This document shows, piece by piece, positions 26,915 through 34,458 of a DNA stretch of 64,000 nt. The notes beneath the pieces were generated by a model. It was given only the letters and a program-made list of their open reading frames with translations. It made no database searches and was not told where the DNA came from. The DNA comes from Accumulibacter sp964420975. Its GTDB lineage: Bacteria; Pseudomonadota; Gammaproteobacteria; Burkholderiales; Rhodocyclaceae. A program made the translations under genes and the position numbers. The DNA lies in contig CAYQVH010000007.1 in NCBI GenBank assembly GCA_964420975.1, forward strand, positions 74,076 through 138,075. Reading direction: 5' to 3'. How positions within the stretch are numbered: the first letter of the stretch is position 1; each line of letters begins with the position of its first letter.

Positions 26915-27513
26915 GGACTTCCTTTCCTCCGCAGCTCGTCGACCAGGTTTGACACCGCCGAAAAGAGGATGGCAAAGCACGTTCGAAAGTAAGCGTCGCT
27001 GTGATGATGCGGATCATGGATATGAATCCGGTGTGGGCGCGCCCAGTGTCCCAACAGTGCAATCGCGTGGGCCGGTATCCCGCGGCGAACAAGTTCGCGG
27101 GCGTGCCGGACTTCCATGACCAGCAGAAGATCGCCGGTCTGAAACGTGTAGTCGTCGAAGTTGGTCGCCCGGTGGCCATCGAGACCGATGCCATAGACTG
27201 GCGCTGTCGTCAATGCCTTGTCAAAGGCGGGCGCTCCGGTGGTCGTTGACAAACCGATCGAAGTGGTTTCGGCGCCGCAGCGCTCGGCGACGGCTCCGGC
27301 AAATGCGCTCCGATTAATATTGCCGAGACAGACAAATACCAGCCGCTGAACAGTTTCGGGATCGAGGCGAACAAAGGTTCGCAGGCGACCACTGAGGAAC
27401 TCGATTTCGCCGAGCGCAAGACGCACGAAGCCGCGAAGATTGCCGTAGCTTACATCGAGAAGCGAGCCAACGGTCTCGCTGATTCCACAGTCTGTCGTTG
27501 TCAGGTGCGTCAC
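26899..27513 (-). CDS. Low molecular weight protein-tyrosine phosphatase-like protein
   Basis: A 204-residue LMW-PTP fold protein. The phosphate loop reads VCLGNINRS with Cys62 and Arg68 in the C-x5-R spacing. The usual second Cys of CLGNICRS is Asn here. The general-acid Asp is Asp167 in HDPHHHSD, where a His-rich run replaces the usual DPYG. About 55 extra residues precede the fold. Related proteins in EPS loci counter a tyrosine kinase; no kinase is in this window, though XrtA loci usually carry one upstream. The start is a GTG with a weak ribosome-binding site. First gene of the operon. Confidence 0.82.
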   Translation of the reverse strand: MTHLTTTDCGISETVGSLLDVSYGNLRGFVRLALGEIEFLSGRLRTFVRLDPETVQRLVFVCLGNINRSAFAGAVAERCGAETTSIGLSTTTGAPAFDKALTTAPVYGIGLDGHRATNFDDYTFQTGDLLLVMEVRHARELVRRGIPAHAIALLGHWARPHRIHIHDPHHHSDAYFRTCFAILFSAVSNLVDELRRKGSPCVNR

Positions 27514-27677
27514 GCAAGGAAGGCGTCAGAAGTCGGGACGACGGTCGGCCGTCGTACGGTCACGTGCAGCAATATCTGGTTGCGGGGCCATCGGCCGGCC
27601 CTCTCTTATTGCCCGACTTCGAAAGGGGGCGGTGGCAACGGCTCGCCCACTCCGGGCTGATCGTCGTCACACGGGCT

Positions 27678-27716
27678 TCACCCAATGCCGTGACGCCGCG
27701 CTTCGGAGCTGGGTGA
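27678..27716 (-). repeat. Inverted repeat in the phosphatase operon leader
   Basis: TCACCCA (27678-27684) and TGGGTGA (27710-27716) are perfect 7-bp complements with 25 bases between. They lie within the predicted untranslated leader and could close an RNA helix. No known riboswitch consensus was recognised in it. Confidence 0.4.
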
Positions 27717-27751
27717 GATCGGCGCCAGAACCTCTTGCGCAACCGAACGCG

Positions 27752-27780
27752 ATAGTAATGGGTATTCCCTAGCACTTCAA
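27752..27780 (-). promoter_or_regulatory. Sigma-70-like promoter of the phosphatase operon
   Basis: On the minus strand TTGAAG (27780-27775) is followed after exactly 17 bases by TACTAT (27757-27752), four of six matches in each box. The predicted start near 27745 leaves a leader of about 230 nt before the phosphatase GTG. The stretch 27514-28018 otherwise holds no gene that I can support. Confidence 0.45.
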
Positions 27781-28018
27781 TGTTCCTTTGGCAGCGAGCG
27801 CGGCGCCCAGGTTGCTGGCGCACCGAAGCGGCCGCTCGTCGAACCGACGCCGGAGTGGCTTGCGAACGGCGGGGAGGAGGACGTCGGCCAACAAGGGGGG
27901 ATGCGCGTTAGTTGGTCAATCTGCCTGCCGTGACGAGATTAAGGCGCTTTCGGTTGCGGCGGTTCTATGGTTGCCGCGACGTGAAGCGTGCGAGCGGCCT
28001 GCTTCGGAGGAACAGACT

Positions 28019-28315
28019 GTGAACCGAATCCTGCGCTTCGGCGCCACCTTGCCGCTCTTGTTGGTTGCCGCTTGCTCGACCATCGTCCCGACCGGACCCG
28101 ACACCTACATGATTTCGGACATCGCCGGTTGGGTGAATTACAACCGGGCTAGCGGTTTCTGCCGCGACCAGAACAAGGACATGTTGCCGGTCGCGAGCAG
28201 CTCGTACTACGGGAGCCTCAATACGCCCGAGTATCCGAAAGTGTTTTTCAAGTGCGTTCCGTTGTCGGAGGCGTCACGCGAGGAGCCGGCGACGGCGAAG
28301 ACACCTGGAGGGTAA
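28019..28315 (+). CDS. Small lipoprotein of unknown function
   Basis: A 98-residue predicted outer or inner membrane lipoprotein: signal peptide with a lipobox ending LLLVAAC (Cys at about residue 19). A short domain with DTYMISDIAG, FCRDQNKDM and VFFKCVP follows. Small proteobacterial lipoproteins of this pattern (two Cys, conserved FC and FxC) are common but unnamed. GTG 28019 has GGAGG eight bases upstream, which decides the start. It diverges from the phosphatase operon and stands alone before the convergent dps gene. Confidence 0.7.
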   Translation: MNRILRFGATLPLLLVAACSTIVPTGPDTYMISDIAGWVNYNRASGFCRDQNKDMLPVASSSYYGSLNTPEYPKVFFKCVPLSEASREEPATAKTPGG

Positions 28316-28337
28316 AGCCGTCGGTGCAGCCGTCGTC

Positions 28338-28832
28338 TCACTCCTCGAGCAGGCTGCGCAGCATCCAGGCCGTTTTCTCATGCACCTCGAGGCGTTGTGT
28401 CAGCAGATCGGCCGTTGGCTGGTCGTTGGCTGCATCGACGATCGGAAACAGCTCGCGCGCGGTACGCGCCGTCGCCTCCTGGGCGGTTACCAGATAGCGA
28501 ATCATCTCGATCGCTTTGGGCACGCCTTCGACTTCCTTGATCGAGGCGAGGCGGGTGAACTCGCGGTACGTCCCGGGAGCAGGGTGGCCGAGAGCGCGTA
28601 TCCGCTCGGCGATGACGTCGAGCGCCGTCCACTGCTCGGTGTACTGCTCCATGAACATGAGATGCAGCGTGTTGAACATTGGTCCGGTAACGTTCCAGTG
28701 GAAGTTGTGCGTCATCAGGTACAAGGTGTAGCTGTCAGCGAGCAATGTGGCCAGCCCCTTGGCGATTTTTTCGCGTTCGCTGGCGCCGATGCCAATGTTG
28801 ATCGAGGGGGCGGTCGCATTCTTGGTTTTCAT
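28338..28832 (-). CDS. dps: Dps/ferritin-like DNA-protection protein
   Basis: A 164-residue Dps family protein that oxidises and stores iron and shields DNA under oxidative or starvation stress. The ferroxidase signature THNFHWNVTGP holds His45, with His57, Asp72 and Glu76 at the same spacing as His51, His63, Asp78 and Glu82 of E. coli Dps. At the place of E. coli Asp67 there is Met61, with Glu62 next to it. GAGGAG precedes the ATG. It is a single-gene unit with its own promoter (28936-28964). Confidence 0.92.
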   Translation of the reverse strand: MKTKNATAPSINIGIGASEREKIAKGLATLLADSYTLYLMTHNFHWNVTGPMFNTLHLMFMEQYTEQWTALDVIAERIRALGHPAPGTYREFTRLASIKEVEGVPKAIEMIRYLVTAQEATARTARELFPIVDAANDQPTADLLTQRLEVHEKTAWMLRSLLEE

Positions 28833-28935
28833 CGTCAGACTCCTCACAAGGTAGAAGGTGTTCCAGACGCCGTTGCGTCCGGGTGCGGGAAAGCGAGCCG
28901 GCTTCCGTTTCTGCTGTCTGCTTCCCGATGAGTCG

Positions 28936-28964
28936 ATTCTAGGACCGCGCCAACTGTCGCGCAA
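28936..28964 (-). promoter_or_regulatory. dps promoter, sigma-70 type
   Basis: Minus-strand TTGCGC (28964-28959), 17-base spacer, TAGAAT (28941-28936). The predicted start near 28929 gives a leader of about 97 nt. Directly upstream of the -35 lies TTGAT-N7-ATCAA (28966-28982), an inverted repeat that could bind a regulator. It is not an Fnr box because the spacer is 7, not 4. Confidence 0.55.
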
Positions 28965-29048
28965 ATTGATTGTTTGCATCAAATCGATTGACGATGACTA
29001 TTCTCGCCCCGACTCGCATGGGGTCTCTCGGCAGCGTACCGGGCGTCG

Positions 29049-29054
29049 TATAAT
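29049..29054 (+). promoter_or_regulatory. argS -10 element
   Basis: Perfect TATAAT about 40 bases before the preferred ATG of argS. No good -35 is seen at 16-18 bases. It argues for the ATG at 29092, since the ATG at 29053 would lie inside this element. Confidence 0.4.
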
Positions 29055-29091
29055 GTTGGGCTTGACCGATTCGCCAACCCAGCCCCCCCCG

Positions 29092-30864
29092 ATGAGTCAG
29101 CACCTTAAGCTTCACGTTGCCGAATTGGTGCGGACAGCGCTAGACAGCGTTGCCCCGGCCGAGAACGATTGTGCGATCCACATCGAACGTCCGAAGCTGG
29201 CGTCGCATGGGGATCTGTCGTGCAATGTCGCGCTGCAGCTGGCGCGATCGTTGCGGCGCAACCCTCGGCAACTCGCCGACCTGCTGAGGTCGGAGCTACC
29301 GTTTTCGCCGCTAGTGGACAAGACTGAGGTTGCCGGAGGCGGTTTTATCAACTTTCACTTGACGCCTGAAGCCAAGGTCGGCGTCGTTCGCGAGGCGCTC
29401 GAACGAGGGCAGGACTTCGGCCGTTCGCCGATCGGCGGGGGGCGCAAAGTGCTTGTCGAGTTCGTTTCTGCCAATCCGACCGGCCCCTTGCACGTCGGAC
29501 ACGGTCGTGGCGCGGCTTACGGCGACAGTTTGGGCAAGTTGCTGGCGTTCGCCGGCTGGGACGTGACGAGTGAGTACTACGTCAATGACGCCGGGCGGCA
29601 GATGGACATTCTCGCCCTTTCCACCTGGCTGCGCTACCTCGAACTGGCGTGCAGTCTGCCGGGGCCGGAGTGGTTTCCGCCGAACGCGTACCAGGGCGAC
29701 TACGTGCGCGAGATGGCGCGGCAATTGTTGGCTGCGCACGGCGAGCGTTTTCGGCGGCCAGCGAACGCCATTCTGGAAGGTGCGCCGGGGCTGCCCGATG
29801 CTGAGCGGACCGATCCCGCCGCCGTCCAGCAGCGGGAGGCGCAGCTTGATGCGCTGATCGCCAACGCCAAGCAATTGCTTGGCGCCGACTGGCGCTACGT
29901 GCACGACTTCGTGCTGACCGAGCAACTCGCCGATTGTCGCGGCGACCTCGAAGCGACCGGGGTTTCTTTTGACGTTTGGTTCTCAGAACAGTCGTTGTTC
30001 GATACCGGTCTCGTCGCGCGTTGTGTCGCCGAACTCGACAAGGCCGGCCACCTCTACGTCCAGGATGGCGCTCGCTGGTTCCGATCGACGGCCTTTGGCG
30101 ACGAGAAGGATCGTGTCGTTCAGCGTGACAACGGTCTGTATACCTATTTCGCGTCCGATATTGCGTATCACCTCAACAAATATGAACGCGGTTTTGATCG
30201 CCTGATCAACGTCTGGGGCGCCGATCATCACGGCTATATCGCTCGCGTTAAGGGTGCGGTGAGCGCGCTCGGGTTCGATGCCGGCCGACTTGATGTTGCG
30301 CTGGTTCAGTTTGCAGTCCTCTATCGTTCTGGTTGGAAGGCTTCCATGTCGACGCGTTCGGGCGATTTTGTCACGCTACGCACCCTGCGCGAAGAAGTGG
30401 GGGCCGACGCCTGTCGTTTCTTTTACGTTCTGCGCAAGTCGGATCAGCATCTCGATTTTGACCTCGACCTCGCCAAAAGTCAGTCCAACGACAATCCGGT
30501 GTACTACATCCAGTACGCGCATGCACGCGTGCGCTCGCTGCTCGCGCAGTGGGGGGGCGATACGCAGTCGCTGGTGGCAGTCGACCTCAGTCCTTTGGTC
30601 GGGCTACGAGAAGTCGCCCTGGCGTCGAAGATCGGAGAGTTCTCCGAAATCGTCGACACGGCGGCGGCCGAAATGGCACCGCACCTGATCGCCTTCTACC
30701 TCCGGGATCTGGCCGCCGAATTCCACAGCCACTACAATGCCGAACGAATTCTCGTGGACCAGTCGGAGATCCGGGACGCACGGCTGGCCTTGGCGCTTGC
30801 AGTAGGTCAGGTGATTCGCAACGGGATGGCGATTCTCGGTGTCAGTTGCCCCGAGTCGATGTAG
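29092..30864 (+). CDS. argS: Arginyl-tRNA synthetase
   Basis: Class I aminoacyl-tRNA synthetase of 590 residues that charges tRNA-Arg. The N-terminal Arg_S domain (HGDLSCNVALQLAR), the signature ANPTGPLHVGHGRGAAYGD with the HIGH-type HVGH, the GADHHGYIARV segment and the C-terminal DALR anticodon domain (VYYIQYAHARVRSLL, AEFHSHYN) are all present. The KMSKS loop is degenerate (MSTRSG), which is normal in most ArgS. ATG 29092 is chosen from the -10 element upstream. It heads an argS - SPOR - dsbA unit well known in betaproteobacteria. Confidence 0.96.
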   Translation: MSQHLKLHVAELVRTALDSVAPAENDCAIHIERPKLASHGDLSCNVALQLARSLRRNPRQLADLLRSELPFSPLVDKTEVAGGGFINFHLTPEAKVGVVREALERGQDFGRSPIGGGRKVLVEFVSANPTGPLHVGHGRGAAYGDSLGKLLAFAGWDVTSEYYVNDAGRQMDILALSTWLRYLELACSLPGPEWFPPNAYQGDYVREMARQLLAAHGERFRRPANAILEGAPGLPDAERTDPAAVQQREAQLDALIANAKQLLGADWRYVHDFVLTEQLADCRGDLEATGVSFDVWFSEQSLFDTGLVARCVAELDKAGHLYVQDGARWFRSTAFGDEKDRVVQRDNGLYTYFASDIAYHLNKYERGFDRLINVWGADHHGYIARVKGAVSALGFDAGRLDVALVQFAVLYRSGWKASMSTRSGDFVTLRTLREEVGADACRFFYVLRKSDQHLDFDLDLAKSQSNDNPVYYIQYAHARVRSLLAQWGGDTQSLVAVDLSPLVGLREVALASKIGEFSEIVDTAAAEMAPHLIAFYLRDLAAEFHSHYNAERILVDQSEIRDARLALALAVGQVIRNGMAILGVSCPESM

Positions 30865-30885
30865 TTCGAAGGACAGAGGTGTCGC

Positions 30886-31668
30886 ATGAGTCGTGACCTC
30901 AAGCCCCGCAAGGTGGTGCCAGCGCGCAAGTCGCGCGGCGGCACGCTGTTCGGCCTGTTTATCGGCCTCGTCATCGGGGTCATCGGTGTCGCCGCTGTCG
31001 TCTGGTACATCAACAAGGCACCTCTGCCGTTTACGACCAACGGACAGCAGCCGAAACTGGCGCCGCCAGCCGTCGGCAAACCGGCAACGACGTCTCAAGA
31101 AGCGCCGAAAGTCGCTGCTTTGCCGGCCCCGTTACCGGGAAAGCCGGGCGACCCGATTTCGCCCGAGAAGCCGCGCTTCGATTTCTACAAGATCCTTCCC
31201 GGCCAGGCCGAGGCGATTCCCGACCCCAAACCCGAAGAAGCCAAACCGTTGCCGAGCAAGTCGGTCGAAGCCAAACCGGAGGAGGGAAAAGCCGCCGAGC
31301 ATAAACCGGTTGACAGCAAGCCGGCGGAAGCCAAGGTCGCCGTTGTCAAACCTGCCGAAAGCCGACCGGCCGAGGTCAAGCCCACGGAGGGCAAGACAGC
31401 GGAAACCACCCGGTCGAGCAAGGAGGCGACCCTGAAGGAGCCGATTTATCTGCAGGCGGGGTCGTTTCAGAGCGCCAGCGAAGCCGACAACCAGAAGGCG
31501 AGGCTTGCGTTGTTGGGAGCGGAAGCACGCATCCAGCAAGTGATGCTGCAGGATAAGGTCTGGTACCGGGTTCGCCTCGGGCCTTATCACAAGATGGATG
31601 ACGTCAATCACTTGCGCGCCGACCTCGCGCGTCAAGGGATAGACGCCAATCTGGTTCGTAAGGACTAA
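30886..31668 (+). CDS. FtsN-like SPOR-domain protein
   Basis: A 260-residue bitopic inner-membrane protein. A basic cytoplasmic tail, one membrane helix (about residues 21-42) and a long Pro/Lys/Glu-rich periplasmic linker with imperfect KPxExK repeats (about 95-180) lead to a C-terminal SPOR domain (YLQAGSFQSASEADNQKARL to the end). SPOR domains bind denuded peptidoglycan at the division site. The position between argS and dsbA is where betaproteobacteria carry an FtsN-like gene. The argS stop is 21 bases upstream. Confidence 0.85.
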   Translation: MSRDLKPRKVVPARKSRGGTLFGLFIGLVIGVIGVAAVVWYINKAPLPFTTNGQQPKLAPPAVGKPATTSQEAPKVAALPAPLPGKPGDPISPEKPRFDFYKILPGQAEAIPDPKPEEAKPLPSKSVEAKPEEGKAAEHKPVDSKPAEAKVAVVKPAESRPAEVKPTEGKTAETTRSSKEATLKEPIYLQAGSFQSASEADNQKARLALLGAEARIQQVMLQDKVWYRVRLGPYHKMDDVNHLRADLARQGIDANLVRKD

Positions 31669-31692
31669 CAGCGGTCTTTGAGGAGACACCTG

Positions 31693-32340
31693 ATGCAACG
31701 ACGCCCGAGTGTGTGGTGGTTTCTGCTGACTCTCGCCTTGTCGGCCTTCGTCGGACCGGCGCGCGCCGAACTGGTGGTCGGGCGTGACTATGTTCCGATT
31801 GTCCCGGCACAGGCCACCGACAACCCGGCGAAGATTGAAGTCATCGAGTTCTTCTCGTACGGTTGCCCGCATTGCAACGAGTTTCATCCGGTGGTCAGCA
31901 AGTGGGCGGCGGCACTACCGGCCGACGTCGTGTTCAAGCGTGTACCGATTTCGTTTAATCGGCCGCAATGGGCGAGCCTGGCGCGCCTGTATTACGCGCT
32001 GGAGGCAACCGGTGACCTCGGCAAGCTCGATGGGGCCGTCTTTAGCGCCTTGCACCAGAACGGCGCCAAGCTTTACGACGACAAGACGATCATCGATTGG
32101 GTCAGCGCGCAGGGCGTCGATGCGAAGAAGTTCGCCGACACCTTCAACTCCTTCGGTGTCGTCAGCAAGGCGAAGCGCGGCGACCAGATGAGGCAGGCGT
32201 ATGGCGTTCAAGGCGTTCCCGCGCTCGCCGTCGACGGCAAATTCCTGGTCACCGGCAAGGAAACGAAAGGCTTTCCGCAGCTGCTCGCGCTTACCGACGA
32301 GGTCATCAACAAGGCGCGCGCCGAACGCGGCAAGAAGTAG
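31693..32340 (+). CDS. dsbA: Thiol:disulfide interchange protein DsbA
   Basis: A 215-residue periplasmic thioredoxin-fold oxidase that introduces disulfides into exported proteins. A signal peptide (hydrophobic WWFLLTLALSAFV, cleavage near ARAE) precedes the active site FFSYGCPHC with Cys58 and Cys61. The cis-Pro loop GVQGVPAL is present. ATG 31693 has AGGAG at 31681-31685; the TTG at 31678 lies before this site and was rejected. It follows the SPOR gene closely and is followed by about 100 gene-free bases before a convergent SDR. Confidence 0.94.
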   Translation: MQRRPSVWWFLLTLALSAFVGPARAELVVGRDYVPIVPAQATDNPAKIEVIEFFSYGCPHCNEFHPVVSKWAAALPADVVFKRVPISFNRPQWASLARLYYALEATGDLGKLDGAVFSALHQNGAKLYDDKTIIDWVSAQGVDAKKFADTFNSFGVVSKAKRGDQMRQAYGVQGVPALAVDGKFLVTGKETKGFPQLLALTDEVINKARAERGKK

Positions 32341-32442
32341 GGCGCGGCGGCGCGCAGCGCGGGCCTGCGACCGACGGCTGTGATCCCAACACGGCGCGTC
32401 GGCAACGAGTCTCGGGCTGCGTCTTACGGGGCGAGCCGGCGC

Positions 32443-33165
32443 TTACCAGTCGATCGGCTGGCTGTCGCGGAAGAACCCGCCGCTCGGACCGTCGTCGGGC
32501 AGTAGAGCCGCCCAGACGATCCCCTGCGCGCCCTCGTCGGCGCTTCGTGTCGCGTCCGTGCCGCCCATGTCCGTGCGACACCAGCCGGGGCAGACCGCGT
32601 TGACCTTGATCGGAGACCCTTCGAGTTCTTTTGCCGCTACCCGCGTCAAGGCGTTGAGCGCTGCCTTGGACATCCGATAACCCGGCCAGTGGCCGCCCAT
32701 GGCTGCCAGCTGGCCCATACCCGAGGAAACATTGACGATACGCCCCCAGCCGTTGTCTCGCATCAGCGGCACGATCGCCTGAATCAGCCGCAGCGGAGCC
32801 AAGGCGTTGCAGGCAAAGGTCGCGGCGACAATTTCGGGGTCGACGACGAGAACGCTGGCGCTTGTGACGCCGGAGCCATGAGATTCGAGCTGGACACCGG
32901 CGTTGTTGACCAGAATGTCAGCGCGCCCGAATTCGCGCCGGACTCGTGCCGCCAGGGCGGCGACGGCGCTGGCGTCGGTGACGTCGGCGACGTGCGGCAA
33001 TACCTGGTGCCCCTCGGTCTGGAGTTCCCTCGCCGCCTTTTCGATCGCCTCGGCGTTACGCCCTACCGCCAGCACCAGGCAGCCGGTTGCAGCCAGGTCG
33101 CGTGCCACCGCGAACCCGAGGCCCCGGTTGGCACCGGTTACCACGGCAAGTTTCTGGCTTAGCAT
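32443..33165 (-). CDS. Short-chain dehydrogenase/reductase
   Basis: Classical SDR of 240 residues. The cofactor motif TGANRGLGFAVA, the NNAG motif, the catalytic Ser in VSSGMGQ and the Y-x3-K YRMSK are in the right places. The PxKVNAVCPGW segment is typical. The Arg after the Gly-rich loop start suggests NADPH. Such proteins are often annotated as carbonyl reductase-like; the substrate is unknown. GAGGAG precedes the ATG and a promoter-like pair lies at 33208-33236. Confidence 0.9.
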   Translation of the reverse strand: MLSQKLAVVTGANRGLGFAVARDLAATGCLVLAVGRNAEAIEKAARELQTEGHQVLPHVADVTDASAVAALAARVRREFGRADILVNNAGVQLESHGSGVTSASVLVVDPEIVAATFACNALAPLRLIQAIVPLMRDNGWGRIVNVSSGMGQLAAMGGHWPGYRMSKAALNALTRVAAKELEGSPIKVNAVCPGWCRTDMGGTDATRSADEGAQGIVWAALLPDDGPSGGFFRDSQPIDW

Positions 33166-33207
33166 CTTCCGCTCCTCACTAGCTGCTTACCACGTCTCAG
33201 AGGCCGC

Positions 33208-33236
33208 ATCATGCAATGGTCCGGCGCGATCGGCAA
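33208..33236 (-). promoter_or_regulatory. Promoter candidate for the SDR gene
   Basis: Minus-strand TTGCCG (33236-33231), 17-base spacer, CATGAT (33213-33208), four of six matches in each box, about 43 bases before the SDR ATG. Confidence 0.35.
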
Positions 33237-33365
33237 GCGACACGTTCGCGCTCCGGGTACGGTGCCGTTCGCTCAGCCGCCGCTTCCGGGCGATGGTGAG
33301 AGGGCGTCTGCTACGGTTGGCGGGGTTGCCGAGCAGCCTCTGGTGGGAGCCGAATCGCGGCTGAA

Positions 33366-33406
33366 TTGACCGGTATCAATGGCCTGCGGAGCGGGCTGGC
33401 TATACT
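33366..33406 (+). promoter_or_regulatory. Fnr/Anr-type promoter of ubiUVT
   Basis: TTGAC-CGGT-ATCAA at 33366-33379 matches the Fnr consensus TTGAT-N4-ATCAA in nine of ten positions. A -10 TATACT lies at 33401-33406. The predicted start is near 33413, so the box is centred at about -40.5, the class II activator position. This fits oxygen-limited expression of the anaerobic ubiquinone genes that follow 30 bases later; E. coli ubiUV is Fnr-regulated. Confidence 0.7.
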
Positions 33407-33435
33407 CGCCGCTTCGCTTGACACGGAGACTTGCC

Positions 33436-34449
33436 ATGCCACGCGCGACCATTCCGCAGCTGATCTGCCCGGCGGGAAGTCTGCCGGCGCTGAAGGCGGC
33501 GGTCGACCACGGCGCCGACGCCGTGTACCTCGGCTACCGCAACGATACCAATGCCCGCAACTTTGCCGGCCTCAATTTCGATCCGCAGACGATGCGCGAA
33601 GGCCTCCGCTACGCGCAGGCGCGACGCAAGCAGGTGTTGCTGGCGATCAACACCTTTGCGCAACCTGGGCGAGCCGGCGAATGGCGCAGTGCCGTCGACG
33701 GAGCTGTCGACCTCGGCGTGGACGCGGTGATCCTTGCCGACGTCGGACTGCTCGACTACGCCAGCCGGCGTCACCCCGGCTTGCGTTTGCACCTCTCGGT
33801 GCAGGGGTCGGCAACGAGTTACGAGGCGGTCAACTTCGCGCAACGCGAGTTTGGCATTCGCCGCGCCGTGTTGCCGCGCGTATTGACGTTGGCGCAGGTC
33901 GGGACAGTCATACGTAACACAACGGTCGAAATCGAGGTTTTCGGCTTCGGCAGCCTGTGTGTGATGAACGAGGGACGGTGCTGGCTCTCTTCGTACGCCA
34001 CAGGCGAATCGCCGAACACGGTCGGCGCTTGTTCGCCGGCAAAGTATGTGCAATGGCAACGAACGCCGGGAGCGATGACGACGCGGCTCAACGGTATCCT
34101 GATCGATCGTTTTCGCGACGACGAACCGGCGGGTTACCCCACCTTGTGCAAGGGTCGCTTCGAAGTCGATGGCGAGACGTATTACGCGCTCGAAGAGCCG
34201 ACGAGCCTCAACGTGCTCGACATCCTGCCGGCGATTGCCGAGCTCGGGGTGGCGGCGATCAAGGTCGAGGGCCGGCAACGCAGCCCGACTTACGTCGCAC
34301 AGGTGACGAGAGTGCTGCGCGCGGCGCTCGACGAACTGGCGCAGTCGGCTCAGCGTTTCCACGTCAAACCGACTTGGCAGGCAGAATTGGCCAAGGTTTC
34401 CGAAGGTCATCAGGTGACCCTCGGCGCTTACAACCGCCCTTGGAGATAA
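33436..34449 (+). CDS. ubiU: Anaerobic ubiquinone hydroxylation protein UbiU (U32 family)
   Basis: A 337-residue peptidase U32-like protein that with UbiV carries out O2-independent hydroxylation in ubiquinone synthesis. The four [4Fe-4S] cysteines are Cys175, Cys182, Cys199 and Cys238, with the same spacing as E. coli Cys169, 176, 193 and 232. The N-terminal LICPAGSLPALKAAVDHGADAV segment (U32 hallmark) is clear. ATG 33436 is chosen from the GGAGA upstream and the promoter position; a longer frame from 33379 overlaps the Fnr box. First gene of ubiUVT. Confidence 0.94.
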   Translation: MPRATIPQLICPAGSLPALKAAVDHGADAVYLGYRNDTNARNFAGLNFDPQTMREGLRYAQARRKQVLLAINTFAQPGRAGEWRSAVDGAVDLGVDAVILADVGLLDYASRRHPGLRLHLSVQGSATSYEAVNFAQREFGIRRAVLPRVLTLAQVGTVIRNTTVEIEVFGFGSLCVMNEGRCWLSSYATGESPNTVGACSPAKYVQWQRTPGAMTTRLNGILIDRFRDDEPAGYPTLCKGRFEVDGETYYALEEPTSLNVLDILPAIAELGVAAIKVEGRQRSPTYVAQVTRVLRAALDELAQSAQRFHVKPTWQAELAKVSEGHQVTLGAYNRPWR

Positions 34450-34458
34450 ATCAGCACC

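Noticed and set aside
27678..27716. Known riboswitch in the phosphatase operon leader
   Set aside because: The helix is real in sequence but no core consensus of a known class (for example cyclic-di-GMP) was found.
27560..27823. Minus-strand open frame of 87 codons upstream of the phosphatase gene
   Set aside because: No ribosome-binding site or family resemblance; it crosses the predicted promoter of the operon. Treated as leader sequence.
28966..28982. Fnr box upstream of dps
   Set aside because: TTGAT and ATCAA are separated by seven bases, whereas Fnr sites need four.
33211..33369. Small + strand open frame of 52 codons between the SDR gene and ubiU
   Set aside because: It overlaps the SDR promoter and the Fnr box, has no recognisable motif and only a weak ribosome-binding site.
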